Part shown: piece by piece, positions 42,603 through 54,868 of the stretch | Layout: each line of letters starts with the position of its first letter | How positions within the stretch are numbered: the first letter of the stretch is position 1 | The notes under the pieces: generated by a model | The model's input: the letters and a program-made list of their open reading frames with translations, nothing else | What the model was told of the DNA's origin: nothing | Databases searched by the model: none | Position numbers and translations under genes: made by a program | Assembly (NCBI GenBank): GCA_036245525.1 | Contig: BTPG01000001.1 | Coordinates: forward strand, 215,809,092-215,873,091 | Length of the DNA stretch: 64,000 bases | Direction of reading: 5' to 3' | Source: Semisulcospira habei | Taxonomy: Eukaryota; Mollusca; Gastropoda; Semisulcospiridae

Positions 42603-42767
42603 ATAGCACGCACGCACACACACACGCACACACACACACACATAATAGCACGCAAGCACACACACACACACACATTAATACACACGCGCATCCACGCACG
42701 CACGCATTGCACGCACGCTTATCCCGCCCCCCACCCCCCCCCACCCCTCCTCCCCCATGCAAAAACA

Positions 42768-42828
<61 letters not shown>

Positions 42829-42848
42829 TCACGACACACATACACACT
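42510..42848. repeat. CA-rich simple sequence with a C-rich patch
   Basis: CA tracts at 42530-42600 and 42770-42822, separated by CACG words and a C-rich piece at 42724-42757. Confidence 0.95.
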
Positions 42849-42925
42849 TTTTGCAGGAAGTGTGTTTTTTTTTCCTGTCTCTAGTCTGCTGTTCCGTGTC
42901 TTGCAATCTGTATCTGCGTGACAAC

Positions 42926-43121
<196 letters not shown>

Positions 43122-43276
43122 AGCTGGCAGAGTCGTCAATCACAGGGGATTATCATCCGACGCCCCTTCTATTCGACCACTCATCCCCGACTAATCCCAT
43201 CACCACATCTACTGGCCAGCCACTTCAGAACGCCCGCACTGATTTTTCACTTGTTGCGGCAACAGTTGATGGTGTA

Positions 43277-45103
43277 ATGTCCACTGCCACGCCCCTTCCC
43301 CCAACCCGACCAAACACGAACGCCAGTCCCGCGTCTCCGGGACTGGGATTACGTAATACAGAGGCCGCACCCACCACGGCCCTCGGGACTACCTGTCCTC
43401 ACGAGGACACCACTGACCCTGATACTCTGCGAGCGCAACTCAAAAGTGCTTTTAACCTCATCACGGACCTTCGCGCTGACGTCAGTACACTGTTCAAAGG
43501 ACTTTCAGCAGCCCTAGCCAGGATTGATCAGCTCGAGAGTCAGCTCCGTGACGAGGCGGTCAAGAGAGCCAGAGACCTACAGGTTACGGAGAAAAGTGTG
43601 GGCGAAGTGTTGTCCGGCCTGGACGACAGGATAACTGGTGTGGAGACAGCTCAACACGCCACAGACGGCACTGTCAACCAGCTATCCTCCGCCAAACAGA
43701 GCCACAAGCAGCGCCTGAGGGAAATTCAAAAACAGCTGAGAAAGAAGTCAGCCCTTGCGTCCAACAGCTCAGACGTTGCCATGAGTGGTAACACTCAAAC
43801 TGACCTGTCTGCCCATGTTGATAGCTGTGCGTCTCCGCGCCAGGTAACGGGCAGCGCAATCGCTGCTCCCTGTCACCCCTCCCCTCCACCCGTTCTGCAA
43901 GAACTGGCCACGGTACAGGCTGTGAGTGCAGCCGAGAAGAGCCCAGAGCGACTCATACCAGTACGGATTACCGGCGGCCTGCCTGAGGTCAACAACGGGT
44001 ATGACCACGCCAGCAGCCAGCAGCAGCGTAATAACAAAATGTCTCCAGATGAGCAAATACTGCGACATTCAGTGCAGAGTGACACCACCACGCTGGTCAT
44101 TGGAGACTCTGTTGTTCGCAACATCAAGGCAGAGAAGATGCCCACCTACCCTATAGAAAAAGTAGACGTATTATCTGTCTCTGGCCTGCGGACTGTCCAC
44201 CTGCTGAACTGGCTCCAGCGACAACACGCGTCCCACACAGCGGTGGCACTGGTGACCTTCCACGTGGGGATCAACGATTGCAAACAGAAGGAAGTGACCA
44301 GCGCTGTGTGGGAACAGCTCGTCCGGGAATGCAGGCGGGTATTTCCCGGCGCTCGTCTGCAGGCATCCTCCATCCTGCCGACCGACAGTAGACACCAGCT
44401 GTATAGGGCCATCACCGCCTCCAACAGTAACCTGTTCCATGTGTGCAGAAAGCTGGGTGTCACACTGATAGACAACACTCAGGTCTTTACTGCTGTTGAT
44501 GGGTTGCCGCGTAGAAAATTCTACAGGCGCGGTGACCCCATCCATCCTAGTCGCCAGGGCACCATAAGTCTGGCCCTCAACATAAAGAGAGGAGGGCCAG
44601 CTACTGACGTCACCACTCCCAACAACCAGCCTGCAGGTGGTGGCCGTCACCGCCGTCAGCGACGTGAAGGACACGCTGGCACCACCAACACTTACGCTAA
44701 TGTCGCAGCCGGCAGACAGTCAGTGTCCGCTGCAGCACCCAACCTGGAATCGCTCTGTGTTGCATCCAGCTTCGGTGCTGCACCGGAGAGTCAAGGTGGA
44801 CTGTCAGTGTCCTCTGCTGTAGCACCAGGTCTGGAATCACAGTACAGCGAATCCAGATTTGGTAGTACAGCAGAGAGTCAATGTAGCTATCAGCAACAAA
44901 TGCCGGGCCAGTATACTATGTGGCAGCAACCGCCACTACCACCATACAGTGCCGCATTTCCACAGTATCGCGAGGCGGGACCATGGGGACACTTCAGCAT
45001 GACGCAACCAACGTATCCTTTCAGCGTCCCCCCGCTCACATACACGCCATACGCACAGCAGGAACTGTGGGCACAGTACAGCCACCCCGTGCGTGTGTAT
45101 TAG
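43277..45103 (+). CDS. CR1 ORF1 protein with coiled coil and lipase/esterase-like (SGNH) domain
   Basis: Intact frame of 608 codons. ORF1 proteins of CR1 elements package element RNA, and many carry an esterase-type domain. Residues 1-50 are Pro/Thr-rich. Residues about 50-160 are heptad-like and basic, with LRAQLKSAFNLITDLRADV and QRLREIQKQLRKK, suggesting a coiled coil for self-association. The SGNH-type hydrolase part spans about 270-430: LVIGDSVVRNI with Gly-Asp-Ser at 276-278, FHVGINDC with Asn 333 and Asp 334, and DPIHPSRQG with Asp 420 and His 423. All expected catalytic positions are present. The C-terminal 150 residues are Gln, Tyr, Pro and Ala rich. The start is the first methionine after the CT tract (GVMSTATPLP); the open frame continues upstream only through simple sequence. 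Enzymatic activity is inferred. Confidence 0.9.
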   Translation: MSTATPLPPTRPNTNASPASPGLGLRNTEAAPTTALGTTCPHEDTTDPDTLRAQLKSAFNLITDLRADVSTLFKGLSAALARIDQLESQLRDEAVKRARDLQVTEKSVGEVLSGLDDRITGVETAQHATDGTVNQLSSAKQSHKQRLREIQKQLRKKSALASNSSDVAMSGNTQTDLSAHVDSCASPRQVTGSAIAAPCHPSPPPVLQELATVQAVSAAEKSPERLIPVRITGGLPEVNNGYDHASSQQQRNNKMSPDEQILRHSVQSDTTTLVIGDSVVRNIKAEKMPTYPIEKVDVLSVSGLRTVHLLNWLQRQHASHTAVALVTFHVGINDCKQKEVTSAVWEQLVRECRRVFPGARLQASSILPTDSRHQLYRAITASNSNLFHVCRKLGVTLIDNTQVFTAVDGLPRRKFYRRGDPIHPSRQGTISLALNIKRGGPATDVTTPNNQPAGGGRHRRQRREGHAGTTNTYANVAAGRQSVSAAAPNLESLCVASSFGAAPESQGGLSVSSAVAPGLESQYSESRFGSTAESQCSYQQQMPGQYTMWQQPPLPPYSAAFPQYREAGPWGHFSMTQPTYPFSVPPLTYTPYAQQELWAQYSHPVRVY

Positions 45104-45730
45104 ATTCATTTCCAGAACATTCAGTTACTCTTCCTTACATAACTTTGTGCTTTACTTTCCAGGCTAACACTGAACAATATCGATTGATTTTCTTGCGTCT
45201 CATTGCTCATAATTATTGTGTTTGCGCAGAGACGTATTCATTTGTTTTTAACTTCAACCACTGCACGTGGTCCAATATTAACATTGTCATCCTTTTCACT
45301 TCTGCCGACAGTATTCGTGAATACCGATCTTCTCACTCTGTGCGATTTGTGACGCTTATAGCACTAGTACTTGTGCACCGTGACACTTTCTCTACTAGTG
45401 CTCTACGTATATTCACACTACGATCATATCTGTGTCCTTTCGCAGCGCTGACTTTATTTCCCCTATCGCGCAGCGGGTCGTTTAGCTTTGACTGTTGAAG
45501 TTTGCTAAAGAGATTAGTCCCTGTTAGTGACCGTTAGTGACCGGTAGTGTGGTCTATATCAGTGAATGCGTAGAAGAAACTCTTTTTTTTTCACTTGCCT
45601 CCCACATTCTGTGTGTTAGAGCGGACTGATATTCTTTTGCTTTGTTTTATTATTTCAGCTCTTATTTGCCTTTGTATCATTTATAAGCTTTTTTATTTGT
45701 ACTCTTTGGTATTGACATACATTAGCAATC
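45104..45730 (+). other. CR1 inter-ORF spacer
   Basis: T-rich, no conserved frame. The phrase AGTGACCGTTAGTGACCGGTAGTG near 45529 (given here only by its unit GTTAGTGACC) is a small tandem duplication. Confidence 0.6.
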
Positions 45731-48544
45731 ATGGTGTATGATCGCCAGTTACATATTGGCCATTTAAATGTTTATCATTTAACTAACAAAGTTCCCGATC
45801 TGTGTGTGCTCTTGAGTCAATCCAATCCATTTCACGTGTTTGGTGTAACGGAATCGCGTCTCAATCGTAACATCAGCGATGAGGCCGTTTCTATCCAGGA
45901 TTTCACTGTACTGCGCCGCGATGCTGAATACCCGGGACATACGGGTATTGCAGTATACATTCATAATTCAATTAGCGGTATAACTCGCAGGCGTGGGGAC
46001 CTGGAGTCAAAAACCGTAGAGTGCATTTGGGTTGAGTTAAGGGCAAACAAATCCAGCCCCGTGCTGGTCGGGTACATTTACAGGAACCCAGCATCAACAT
46101 TTCAATGGTTCGACGACTTTATCGCCATGATGGATAAGGTCAGACAGTCCAGCTCTGAAATTTTGATCCTAGGCGATTTCAATATTAACATGTTTTCGAA
46201 TAACCCTGCTTGGGAGTGCACCATGTCTATGTTTGGTTTAAAGCAGCTAGTTAAAACAGCAACTCGTGTTAGTCCAACTTCCTCCACCCTTATAGACCAC
46301 ATATATACAACTACTCAATCAAGGGTGATGGCAGTAGACGTACTTCAGGTAGGGATTAGCGATCACTACCCGGTGTGCTGTTGCTTGGCATTAAAAGCGG
46401 ATAATTCATTCCGAAAACATCAGCACACGACTATTAGATACAGATCACTTAAACACTTCAACAAGGAAACATTTTTTTTGTGATTTAAGTAGCACACACT
46501 TTGATACAGTGTACTACCATAATGACCCCAACGATGCTTTGTCTGAGTGGTACGGATTGTTCCTTGGTGTTCTCGATAAACACGCTCCATTCAGAGAGAA
46601 ACGGGTGAAGAACCCCCAGCTTCCCGCCTGGTTAAGTAAGGAAATCAAGGATGCCATGCAGCTCCGAGATGACTATAAAAGAAAGAAGGATTTTGTTGCT
46701 TATCGAAGGCAAAGAAACCATGTTAAACATTTAGTGAGGAAAGCTCAAAGGTCACTTTTTCACCGTCTTATGAACGGAAAGAAAGATGTCGTATCTGTGT
46801 GGCGAGCGATCAATGCTTTTACGAGGTCCAAAAATACCGCACAATGTACACAGTTATCAGCTGATATCTTGAATCAGCATTTCCTCTCGGCTGCCAGTAC
46901 GTTCCTAAAAAATACATATTCTGGTCAGTCTTCAGCTATGTCCGAAAAGCTAAAGACGTTTTGTGCAGAACGGCTGGACCCTGATACGTCATTCAGCATT
47001 CCGCTGTTAACGATATACGACGTGGGAAAATCCATCTCGTACTTAAAGAACAAACGTACGTCTGGCCATGATGGTATTAGTAGCTCAGTTCTGAAAATGG
47101 CCCTACCGTATATTGTAGATACCTTGACATATATATATACAACCTTTGCATAAAGCAGGGGATATTTCCATCTTCTCTAAAAACAGCCAAAGTGATCCCA
47201 CTACCTAAAACGAAAGACCTTGCCGACTCTAACAAGTTCAGGCCCATTTCGCTACTGTCAACACTGTCGAAACCGATAGAAAGACACATTCACACACACT
47301 TACAACATTTTCTAGAAAAACACAAACTCATACATCCATTACAATCTGGCTTTCGGCGGAAACACTCCTGTCACACAGCATTGGTACACCTTGTTGACAG
47401 ATGGCTTACTGCCATAAACAGCAGTCAAATGACTGGAGCAGTATTTTTGGACCTTTCAAAAGCATTTGACCTCGTCAATCATGAAACTTTAGTTCAAAAA
47501 CTTAATGTCTATCAACTAAGCGCAGACACACTTGCCTTCCTTACGTCATATCTGCATGGGCGTACGCAGTATGTCCACGTGAATGGTAAAAGCTCACCTG
47601 AAGGGGTGATAGAGCACGGAGTACCACAGGGATCGATTCTTGGTCCATTATTGTTCTCTGTCTTTATAAACGACCTTCCATTACATATATCTGACTCCAG
47701 TGTAACTTGCAGTCTCTTTGCAGACGATGGAACACTGGACGTTTCGTCATCAGACGTAACATGTATGGTGAAGATTCTCCAAGACAGTTTAAATGAGATA
47801 TCTGAATGGTGCAGACATAACGCCATGATACCTAATCCCACTAAAACCAAATGCATGCTGATTACCACACGGCAAAAGCATCAGTTGAACCCCCCTCCCC
47901 TTCAACTAACACTTAACGGCCAGCCTGTGGAGCAAGTCAGAGAACATCGCGTGCTTGGAATCAACTTAGACGACAAGTTGTGCTGGCAAGGCCACATTAC
48001 TAAACTGTGTAAAATAGTATCTAAAAATGTATTCCTCCTGTCGAAATTGAGACATTTTGCTGATGAGCCAACAAGGAAACTCTTCTACTATGCCCATATT
48101 CAGTCTCATTTGGATTATGCCTCATCTATTTGGGACGGTAGTAGCGATGCTAATTTAAAAAGTCTGAACTCGCTCCACAGAAGAGCCATTAAACTTATTG
48201 TTGACAGACCCTCAGAAGTAATTAATACTGACAATAAATTCAAGCTTTTAGACATTTTGCCACTTGAAAAACAGTTTAAGTATAATAAGTTGGTGCTCAT
48301 GCGCAAAATCACCCTATCAGAAACACCAGCCTATCTCAATAGTTTGTTCCACTTTGCTCATACGAGGTCCAGTCGAACACCAGGGAACAATCTTGTTGTA
48401 CCGATGCCTCGACTGGACATTTATAGGTCGTCGTTGTCCTATTCTGGTGCAAAGTTATGGAACTCCATTCCTGCGGATGTTAGAGCCGCGCCATCGCTTA
48501 AAACTTACAAGACCAAGCTGCTCAAACATCTAGACAAAACTTAA
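45731..48544 (+). pseudogene. CR1 ORF2: endonuclease and reverse transcriptase, two frameshifts
   Basis: The enzyme nicks the target and reverse-transcribes the CR1 RNA. Endonuclease landmarks: HIGHLNVYHL (Asn), VTESRLNRN (Glu), YRNPASTFQWF, LILGDFNINMF, STLIDHIYT and GISDHYPVCC, all present. Polymerase landmarks: SGHDGISSSVLK, NKFRPISLLSTLSKPIER, SGFRRKHSCHTALV, FLDLSKAFDLVNHE, GVPQGSILGPLLFSVFIN, the catalytic SLFADDGTLD, and the C-terminal LSYSGAKLWNSIP. The frame changes at an eight-T run (46474-46481) and in a TA run (47131-47143). Both sites are simple sequence, so assembly or read error is as likely as real decay, and the element could be intact. Total length, about 937 codons, is normal for CR1 ORF2. 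Start chosen as the methionine just before the endonuclease. Confidence 0.92.
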
Positions 48545-49022
48545 ATTTTCTTTTATTTTTTATTTTTATTTTTACATGTAGCACTCCATGCCTTATGCGG
48601 CATTTCCCGGATAGTCTGCATTCTCTTCTAACATTTATGAACGCATGTAATATACCGCTGGCATTCCAGCAAGCCGCATTATGTAATATCCATGACCCCA
48701 TGGGCTCGGCTGGCCAGACGGGATGCCGTCCATAGACACAGCATTGGGCGCTCGCGAGGCGTGGCAGTGCCGTGGTTTCTTCGCGTCGACCCGCGCGCGC
48801 GGTGGTTGCGGGATCGCTATACAAGTCTAGTCTAATTCCATGGCAGACTATAGCATCTAGCTGTGCGCGGTTTAGTGGCGCGGGGAGGCCGCTATCGCGT
48901 GTGTGTGCGGGTGTGTGTTTATTTGTGTCAGTGTGTGCAAGTGTATGTGTGTGCACGCGCGCATTCCTACGTGCTTGCGCACGCGCGCGCGCGTGTGTGT
49001 GTGTGTGCGAGTGTGTGTGTGC

Positions 49023-49093
<71 letters not shown>

Positions 49094-49256
49094 CCTGTTT
49101 ATGTTTGTTGGAGTGAGCCGCCGTGTTGATTTTTATGAGAACAATAGCGGTTTTATGTACAAAATCCTTTATACTTGTTATATTTGCTGTAGTATAGTTT
49201 TAAGTGATAGAATGTATGTGTACATGATATACTGATGTGTGTGTATGTGTGTGTCA

Positions 49257-49298
<42 letters not shown>

Positions 49299-49486
49299 AG
49301 GGTTGTGCAGGCTTGGCTTGGCGCCTGTAGGCTACAAGCTAATCTGGCACAAACCTGTGCACGCGGCAATTGCACACCGGCGCGCGTGTGTGTGTGTGTA
49401 CGCTATTTTGTTTTGTAGTGTGTAGCAAGGACAAGAATGAAAACAGGTCTGCGCACCTATTCTTTTATCCTTGGAAAATAAAGTTT
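48545..49486 (+). other. CR1 3' untranslated region with TG tracts
   Basis: Holds CG-rich sequence near 48780-48890, TG tracts at 48898-49091 and 49234-49297, and at 49314-49352 a phrase (CTTGGCGCCTGTAGG, then AAGCTAATCTGGCAC) resembling the family-B hairpin apex. It closes with AATAAA at 49476. Confidence 0.65.
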
Positions 49487-49623
<137 letters not shown>

Positions 49624-49845
49624 CCATTAGTTACCGCTTCTCTCCTGGCGGCTAGTTACGCCAAATTGTGCGGGGACAGGTGGGCACATGGTGTTTACTC
49701 TCATTGCACTAGCGCCGATAAACGCTTTGAAGGTGTTCGCCGCTTCACTGACTCCTTTGTTCACGACAAACCCTCGGCTTGGGTTTGATGATCACACAAC
49801 AGACCTCCTAGTAAGCTAAGACCCATGGGCTGGAGTCGGCCGCAC

Positions 49846-49873
49846 TGGCCCGCGCACTTTTGTGCGCGGGCCA
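49846..49873. repeat. Small perfect GC-rich hairpin
   Basis: TGGCCCGCGCAC pairs with GTGCGCGGGCCA around TTTT. Confidence 0.8.
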
Positions 49874-50019
49874 TTGTGGCTGATGCCAGCCCGACTACTC
49901 TGTTACTCACTGGGTTGTGCCGTGTTTTTGGTGTGTTGCGATACCTCTCTCACTTCTACAGGTTAACGGCTCATCGTTGCTTACAAGTCGCAGGAGACGG
50001 AATGACTGTTGATGATATC

Positions 50020-50092
50020 TGAAGGGTCGTGTCTTATTAGCTGGGCACCTTTACGGGCGCCAGGTTAATTAAGCACTACTACCCTCGACTCA
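50020..50092. mobile_element. Decayed family-B hairpin
   Basis: GTCTTATTAGCTGGGCACC opposite GGCGCCAGGTTAATTAAGC keeps the apex of family B with many changes. Confidence 0.45.
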
Positions 50093-50302
50093 TCACTGCC
50101 CATGTTTCTAACTATAATTATATCGGACTTACGATCATAGTGAATAGGAAGCAAATTCCACTAACTCAACTGCTGATTTATTCAGCTGACTAACCTTGAG
50201 CTGAGGAGCGTAGCTTGCGTGGTAGAGCGTAACATCATTGGGTGTTAGGTGTTGTCTGGAAATAGTGTCGATGATCTCGTTGAGCAGACACTACCCAGGA
50301 GC

Positions 50303-50365
50303 TGGGAGACTCAGATGGCAAAGCTTTCAACTCTCGTCCAATAGGTCGCAGGTTCCAGCTTTGAT
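50303..50365 (+). mobile_element. Possible tRNA-derived SINE head, decayed
   Basis: CTCAGATGGCAAAGC resembles an A box and AGGTCGCAGGTTCCAGC a B box, at tRNA-like spacing. Two B-box positions are altered, so this is not a working tRNA gene. Confidence 0.4.
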
Positions 50366-50883
50366 GGGTTCAAATTTTGTTCAGAAAGTTTTCGGTACCC
50401 TGTCGTTGACTAAAATCACCTTGATGGTAACAAATGATGTTTAGCCCTAAATGATGAACCCTTTGCGTGTCGGTGGCGGTTTTTGTAGCGAAGATTCGCA
50501 CAGGGAGCATCACGACAAAAATCGTTACCGACGCGTGAAGGATCTACTTTTTCTTGTGGCTGGCACAGTTGATTCGTAGTGAGTAGTTGGAATTGGGCAT
50601 GAAAGGTTTGGCCATTTGTCAAGCATTACGAGTAGCGGATATTCAGCGTGAAAATCGCGAGTAAACATCGCAATGTTGCAATTTATACTTGTTTACAAAC
50701 CTGTCACTGGCGTATTAAAAGGTTGTTTTTGTGTTCACTGAATTCTGCAATTCCGGTTAGCGGAGTAGAAAACAGTTTTACGTCAGTGATATTCGTACCT
50801 TCGCTTTGGACTCGGAATCTGGACTGTTTGGGTTAGAAATTCACTGTGTCATTTGATTTGATTTGATTTTCTTTCATTTTTTG
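50366..50883. other. No recognised feature
   Basis: Mixed sequence, no repeats or coding signal seen. Confidence 0.45.
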
Positions 50884-50894
50884 TTGTGTGTGTG

Positions 50895-50964
<70 letters not shown>

Positions 50965-51255
50965 GTTGTTGTTGTTGTCGTTGTTTCTATTCTGTTTTGT
51001 TTTGCCTTGTTTTGTTTTAGATCATTTTATTTTGCTTTATTTCATTTTATTATATTATTTTAATTTAATTTAATTTAATTTAATTTAATTTATTTTATTT
51101 TATTTATTTTATTTTATTTTATTTTGATTTTATTTATCTTATTTTATTCTATTTTATGTTATTCTATTCTATTTTATCTCTTCTCATCCTATTTCATTTT
51201 TTTTTCTTCAAATTTCCTTTTATTCTATTGTATTCAATTCTATTCTGTTCTGTTA
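50884..51255. repeat. (TG)n, (TTG)n and TTTTA-type simple sequence
   Basis: TG tract to 50962, then TTG units, then T/A-rich five-base words (TTTTA, TTAAT) to about 51255. Confidence 0.93.
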
Positions 51256-51297
51256 TATGCCATTGTAATTCTCTCTGAGGTAAGAATGAATGCCAGT

Positions 51298-51911
51298 ACA
51301 ACACATTGCCGCTACCCTCCGCCACTGAGAAGTGCTGTGTAGCTCTAGTAAACACATTGCCGCTACCCTCCGCCACTGAGAAGTGCTGTGTAGCTATTAA
51401 ACACATTGCCGCTACCATCCGCCACTGAGAAGTGCTGTGTAGCTCCATTAAACACATTGCCGCTACCCTCCGCCACTGAGAAGTGCTGTGTAGCTCTAGT
51501 AAACACATTGCCGCTACCCTCCGCCACTGAGAAGTGCTGTGTAGCTCTAGTAAACACATTGCCGCTACCCTCCGCCACTGAGAAGTACTGTGTAGCTAGT
51601 AAACACATTGCCGCTACCCTCCACCACTGAGAAGTACTGTGTAGCTCTAGTAAACACATTGCCGCTACCCTCCACCACTGAGAAGTGCTGTGTAGCTCTA
51701 GTAAACACATTGCCGCTACCCTCCGCTACTGAGAAGTGCTGTGTAGCTCTAGTAAACACATTGCCGCTACCCTCCGCCACTGAGAAGTGCTGTGTAGCTC
51801 TAGTAAACACATTGCCGCTACCCTTCGCCACTGAGAAGTGCTGTGTAGCTATTAAACACATTGCCGCTACCCTCCGCCACTGAGAAGTGCTGTGTAGCTA
51901 TTAAACACATT
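51298..51911. repeat. 51-bp minisatellite, 12 copies
   Basis: Unit contains AACACATTGCCGCTACCCTC and CACTGAGAAGTGCTGTGTAG. The unit's end varies (CTCTAGTA, ATTA, AGTA), giving 44 to 51 bp lengths. It stops about 8 bases before a family-A MITE. Confidence 0.95.
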
Positions 51912-51918
51912 TCACCCC

Positions 51919-52140
51919 TTAACCCTTTCACCGCCGGTGGACGCAGACTGGTTCTGAAATCTCTGTTAATTTAGCGCCAAACAGCCACAACCGCCCCCCC
52001 CCCCCTCCCCAAAATCGACAAAAATTGGTGTCAGCAAGAGGCATAGATCCTCATGACTCAGCCCCGCGATTGCGGGGGCGCATGAGGACCTATATCTCTT
52101 GCAGCTTGTGTTCACTTTTTCTCGGCAGTGGAAAGGTTAC
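51919..52140 (-). mobile_element. Family-A MITE, long form
   Basis: TTAACCCTTTCACCGCCGG at one end; GGCAGTGGAAAGGTTAC at the other. Hairpin 52034-52102. The right half (here first) keeps the segment TGGACGCAGACTGGTTCTG that appears to have seeded the 24-bp and 27-bp arrays in other copies. C run at 51994-52004. Confidence 0.87.
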
Positions 52141-52460
52141 CTAGATGTTAATTGCAAGACGGATGTAATCAGAGCAAAGTGGGACAAATCTGTGCGAAAA
52201 CCGAGTAACACCGGAACTGACCCGGAAGTGCGGATTTGAACGCGTAATGCAGCATGGGAAATTAATTTACAAGCCGTCATTGCGCAGTTTAAAGTCGACA
52301 TTGCATGAAACATTACATTCCAGTCAGTGGTCAGTGTGGGAGAAAGTTTATTGTCAACCTTTGTCCTGCCACAAGGAATAAGACTCTGGCTTGATTAGCA
52401 AGTGAGCTGCGAAGCGTGCACAGCAGCATGTATAATCTCGCAAATCGCAGCATGAACATG
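52141..52460. other. No recognised feature
   Basis: Mixed sequence between a MITE and the ATCT tract. Confidence 0.5.
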
Positions 52461-52790
<330 letters not shown>

Positions 52791-52831
52791 ATCCCGTAGT
52801 CTTGCCGACCGTTGGGGCACCACTGATGATT

Positions 52832-52970
52832 CGCGGGGGCTCATGAGGATCTATGCCTCTTGCTGAGACCATTTTGAATCCGTGTTCCTGAGACGGCAGG
52901 GGCTCTTTGGGATTGAATTCACGAAGATTTCAGAAGAACAATTTGCGTCCACCGGCGTTCAGCGGGTTAA
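52832..52970 (+). mobile_element. Half of a family-A MITE, starting at the hairpin apex
   Basis: Begins GCGGGGGCTCATGAGG, exactly the first bases of the right hairpin arm, and ends GTTCAGCGGGTTAA. The left arm and left end are absent. Confidence 0.85.
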
Positions 52971-53500
52971 GTAAACATTTCATGGATAATTAAGCATTGC
53001 TTCATTATTTTGGCTGTTGAGTGTCTGACAGCGTAACATATTCAAGGCAAACAGTGTATTGATATTTTTGTTTGCCCTACTTTCAGTCGCCACTCCGGCC
53101 GCTTCTGTCCCTCATTTCAAGGGCACTGAAAACAAGGAAAGAAACACGCCATTAAAGGACGAGCAAAGAAAAATTTAACAGGTTTGTTTTTGTTCTTTCA
53201 ACACGTGTTTCTTTCTTTCTTTCTCTCTGTTGTTGCCGTTGTTTTTGTTGCGTTGTTGTTCTATTGTTTATTTGCTTTTTGCTGTTGTAACACGCTTGGG
53301 ACTCTTTTTTTTCTTTCTTTTTTTTTTTCTTTTTTTTCGAGAGCGGTCTTACCCCACGCACTCAAACTGTCCTTGACATTTTCTAGTTACGTGGCACGCA
53401 TCGTCTTAGGGCACAAAGTAGAGCCGCTCTCACAAGATTCACCGCCTCGTTCACTTTTAGTCTCATTCTTGACTGAATAGTTGCTACTACTGCTCTTGTT
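52971..53500. other. T-rich sequence, no recognised element
   Basis: TTTC/TTG simple words at 53205-53335. No gene supported. Confidence 0.5.
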
Positions 53501-53504
53501 GTTA

Positions 53505-53820
53505 TTATAATTATTATATTACATTATGCTATATTATATTATATTATATTATATTATATTATATTATATTATATTATATTATATTATATTATATTATATT
53601 ATATTATATTATATTATATTATATTATATTATATTATAGTTGTTATTATTAAATTACATTATCATTATCATCATTATCATTGCCATTATTATCATATTAA
53701 ACATTGTTTTCATTATTTGTTTATTATTGTCATTATTTTATTTGTATTATCATCGTCATTATTATCATCATTGTCATTAGCGTTATCATTATTCTCATTG
53801 TCATTACCATCATCATTAAC
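53505..53820. repeat. (ATATT)n and ATT/ATC simple sequence
   Basis: Five-base unit ATATT at 53529-53636, then ATT and ATC trinucleotide words. Confidence 0.95.
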
Positions 53821-53823
53821 TTA

Positions 53824-53887
53824 TTCGAGACGTGCGCCTACGGATACGCGGCGGTTCGCCGCGTATCCATAGGCTGCACGTCTCGAA
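53824..53887. mobile_element. Family-C palindrome, copy 3
   Basis: Arms of about 30 bases starting TTCGAGACGTGCGCCTACGG, loop GTT, preceded by TTAACTTA and followed by TGAGATAA. It sits inside trinucleotide repeats. Confidence 0.82.
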
Positions 53888-53914
53888 TGAGATAATTTCA
53901 TTATTTTATTATTG

Positions 53915-53920
<6 letters not shown>

Positions 53921-53989
<69 letters not shown>

Positions 53990-54000
53990 CATTATTGTTG

Positions 54001-54087
<87 letters not shown>
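53921..54087. repeat. (ATT)n microsatellite
   Basis: ATT tract with one TTG interruption near 53996. Confidence 0.97.
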
Positions 54088-54088
<1 letters not shown>

Positions 54089-54428
54089 ATTAGGTGGGTG
54101 CCGTCGTTGAGACCCAATGCTAGTGGTGTATACAGCAGGCATGTCCAGGCAGGTGCTCCACGGTTACATTGTTACTTCCCGCTGCCATCACACGAAGACA
54201 GATCGCTTGTGCCACCTTCCATGTTACATCAATCATTAATCGACTGTTGACCCCGCACGAGTGATTGTGTCCTCCACCCGCCCTCTTTCCAATCACCACC
54301 CTCCCATCCCCTAACCCCCACACACGCACCCCTCCACCCCCCCCCCCCCCATCCCTCCACCCCAAACATCTAGCATGATTTATGCTACTCGTTGACAATC
54401 AAATGATTAGTTTACACGTTAATAATGC
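54088..54428. other. No recognised feature; C-rich patch
   Basis: C-rich between 54275 and 54362. Confidence 0.5.
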
Positions 54429-54634
54429 ATAACGCCCTTGACTGCCCGACAAACGGTAAGCATGATACAGCTGCAAGAGGCATAGATCCTCATGAGCCCC
54501 CGCAGTTGCACTAACTTACCGCAGTTGCGGGGGCTCATGGGGATCTATACCTCTTGCTTTAAGAGCCTTCGTAAACAGATTCATTGGGCAGCTTAGATTT
54601 TGGGGCGTTGAATAGGTAATTATTTCGTCATCAA

Positions 54635-54687
<53 letters not shown>

Positions 54688-54864
54688 CAGTCATTATATG
54701 GGCATTGTGTAGACCCAATTCTGTCCATCGGCTCAAAGCACCGCCAACAAAACCCAAGACCCACGCAATTCACGTGAAACACACGCATTCACTCTAAAGA
54801 CATACACACAGCGCTAGGCACTCACAGGACATGCACGTGTGACCACTAGCAGTGAAAAGGTTAA
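54429..54864 (+). mobile_element. Family-A MITE, enlarged, with internal (AAT)17
   Basis: Left end ATAACGCCCTTGACTGCCC (TTAA worn), hairpin 54473-54557 with an enlarged loop holding a repeated CCGCAGTTGC, and right end AGCAGTGAAAAGGTTAA. The right half is lengthened by an AAT tract (54636-54686) and about 150 bp. Near 54808 it carries ACACAGCGCTAGG, which is also in the unit of the adjacent 56-bp array. Confidence 0.78.
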
Positions 54865-54868
54865 GACT

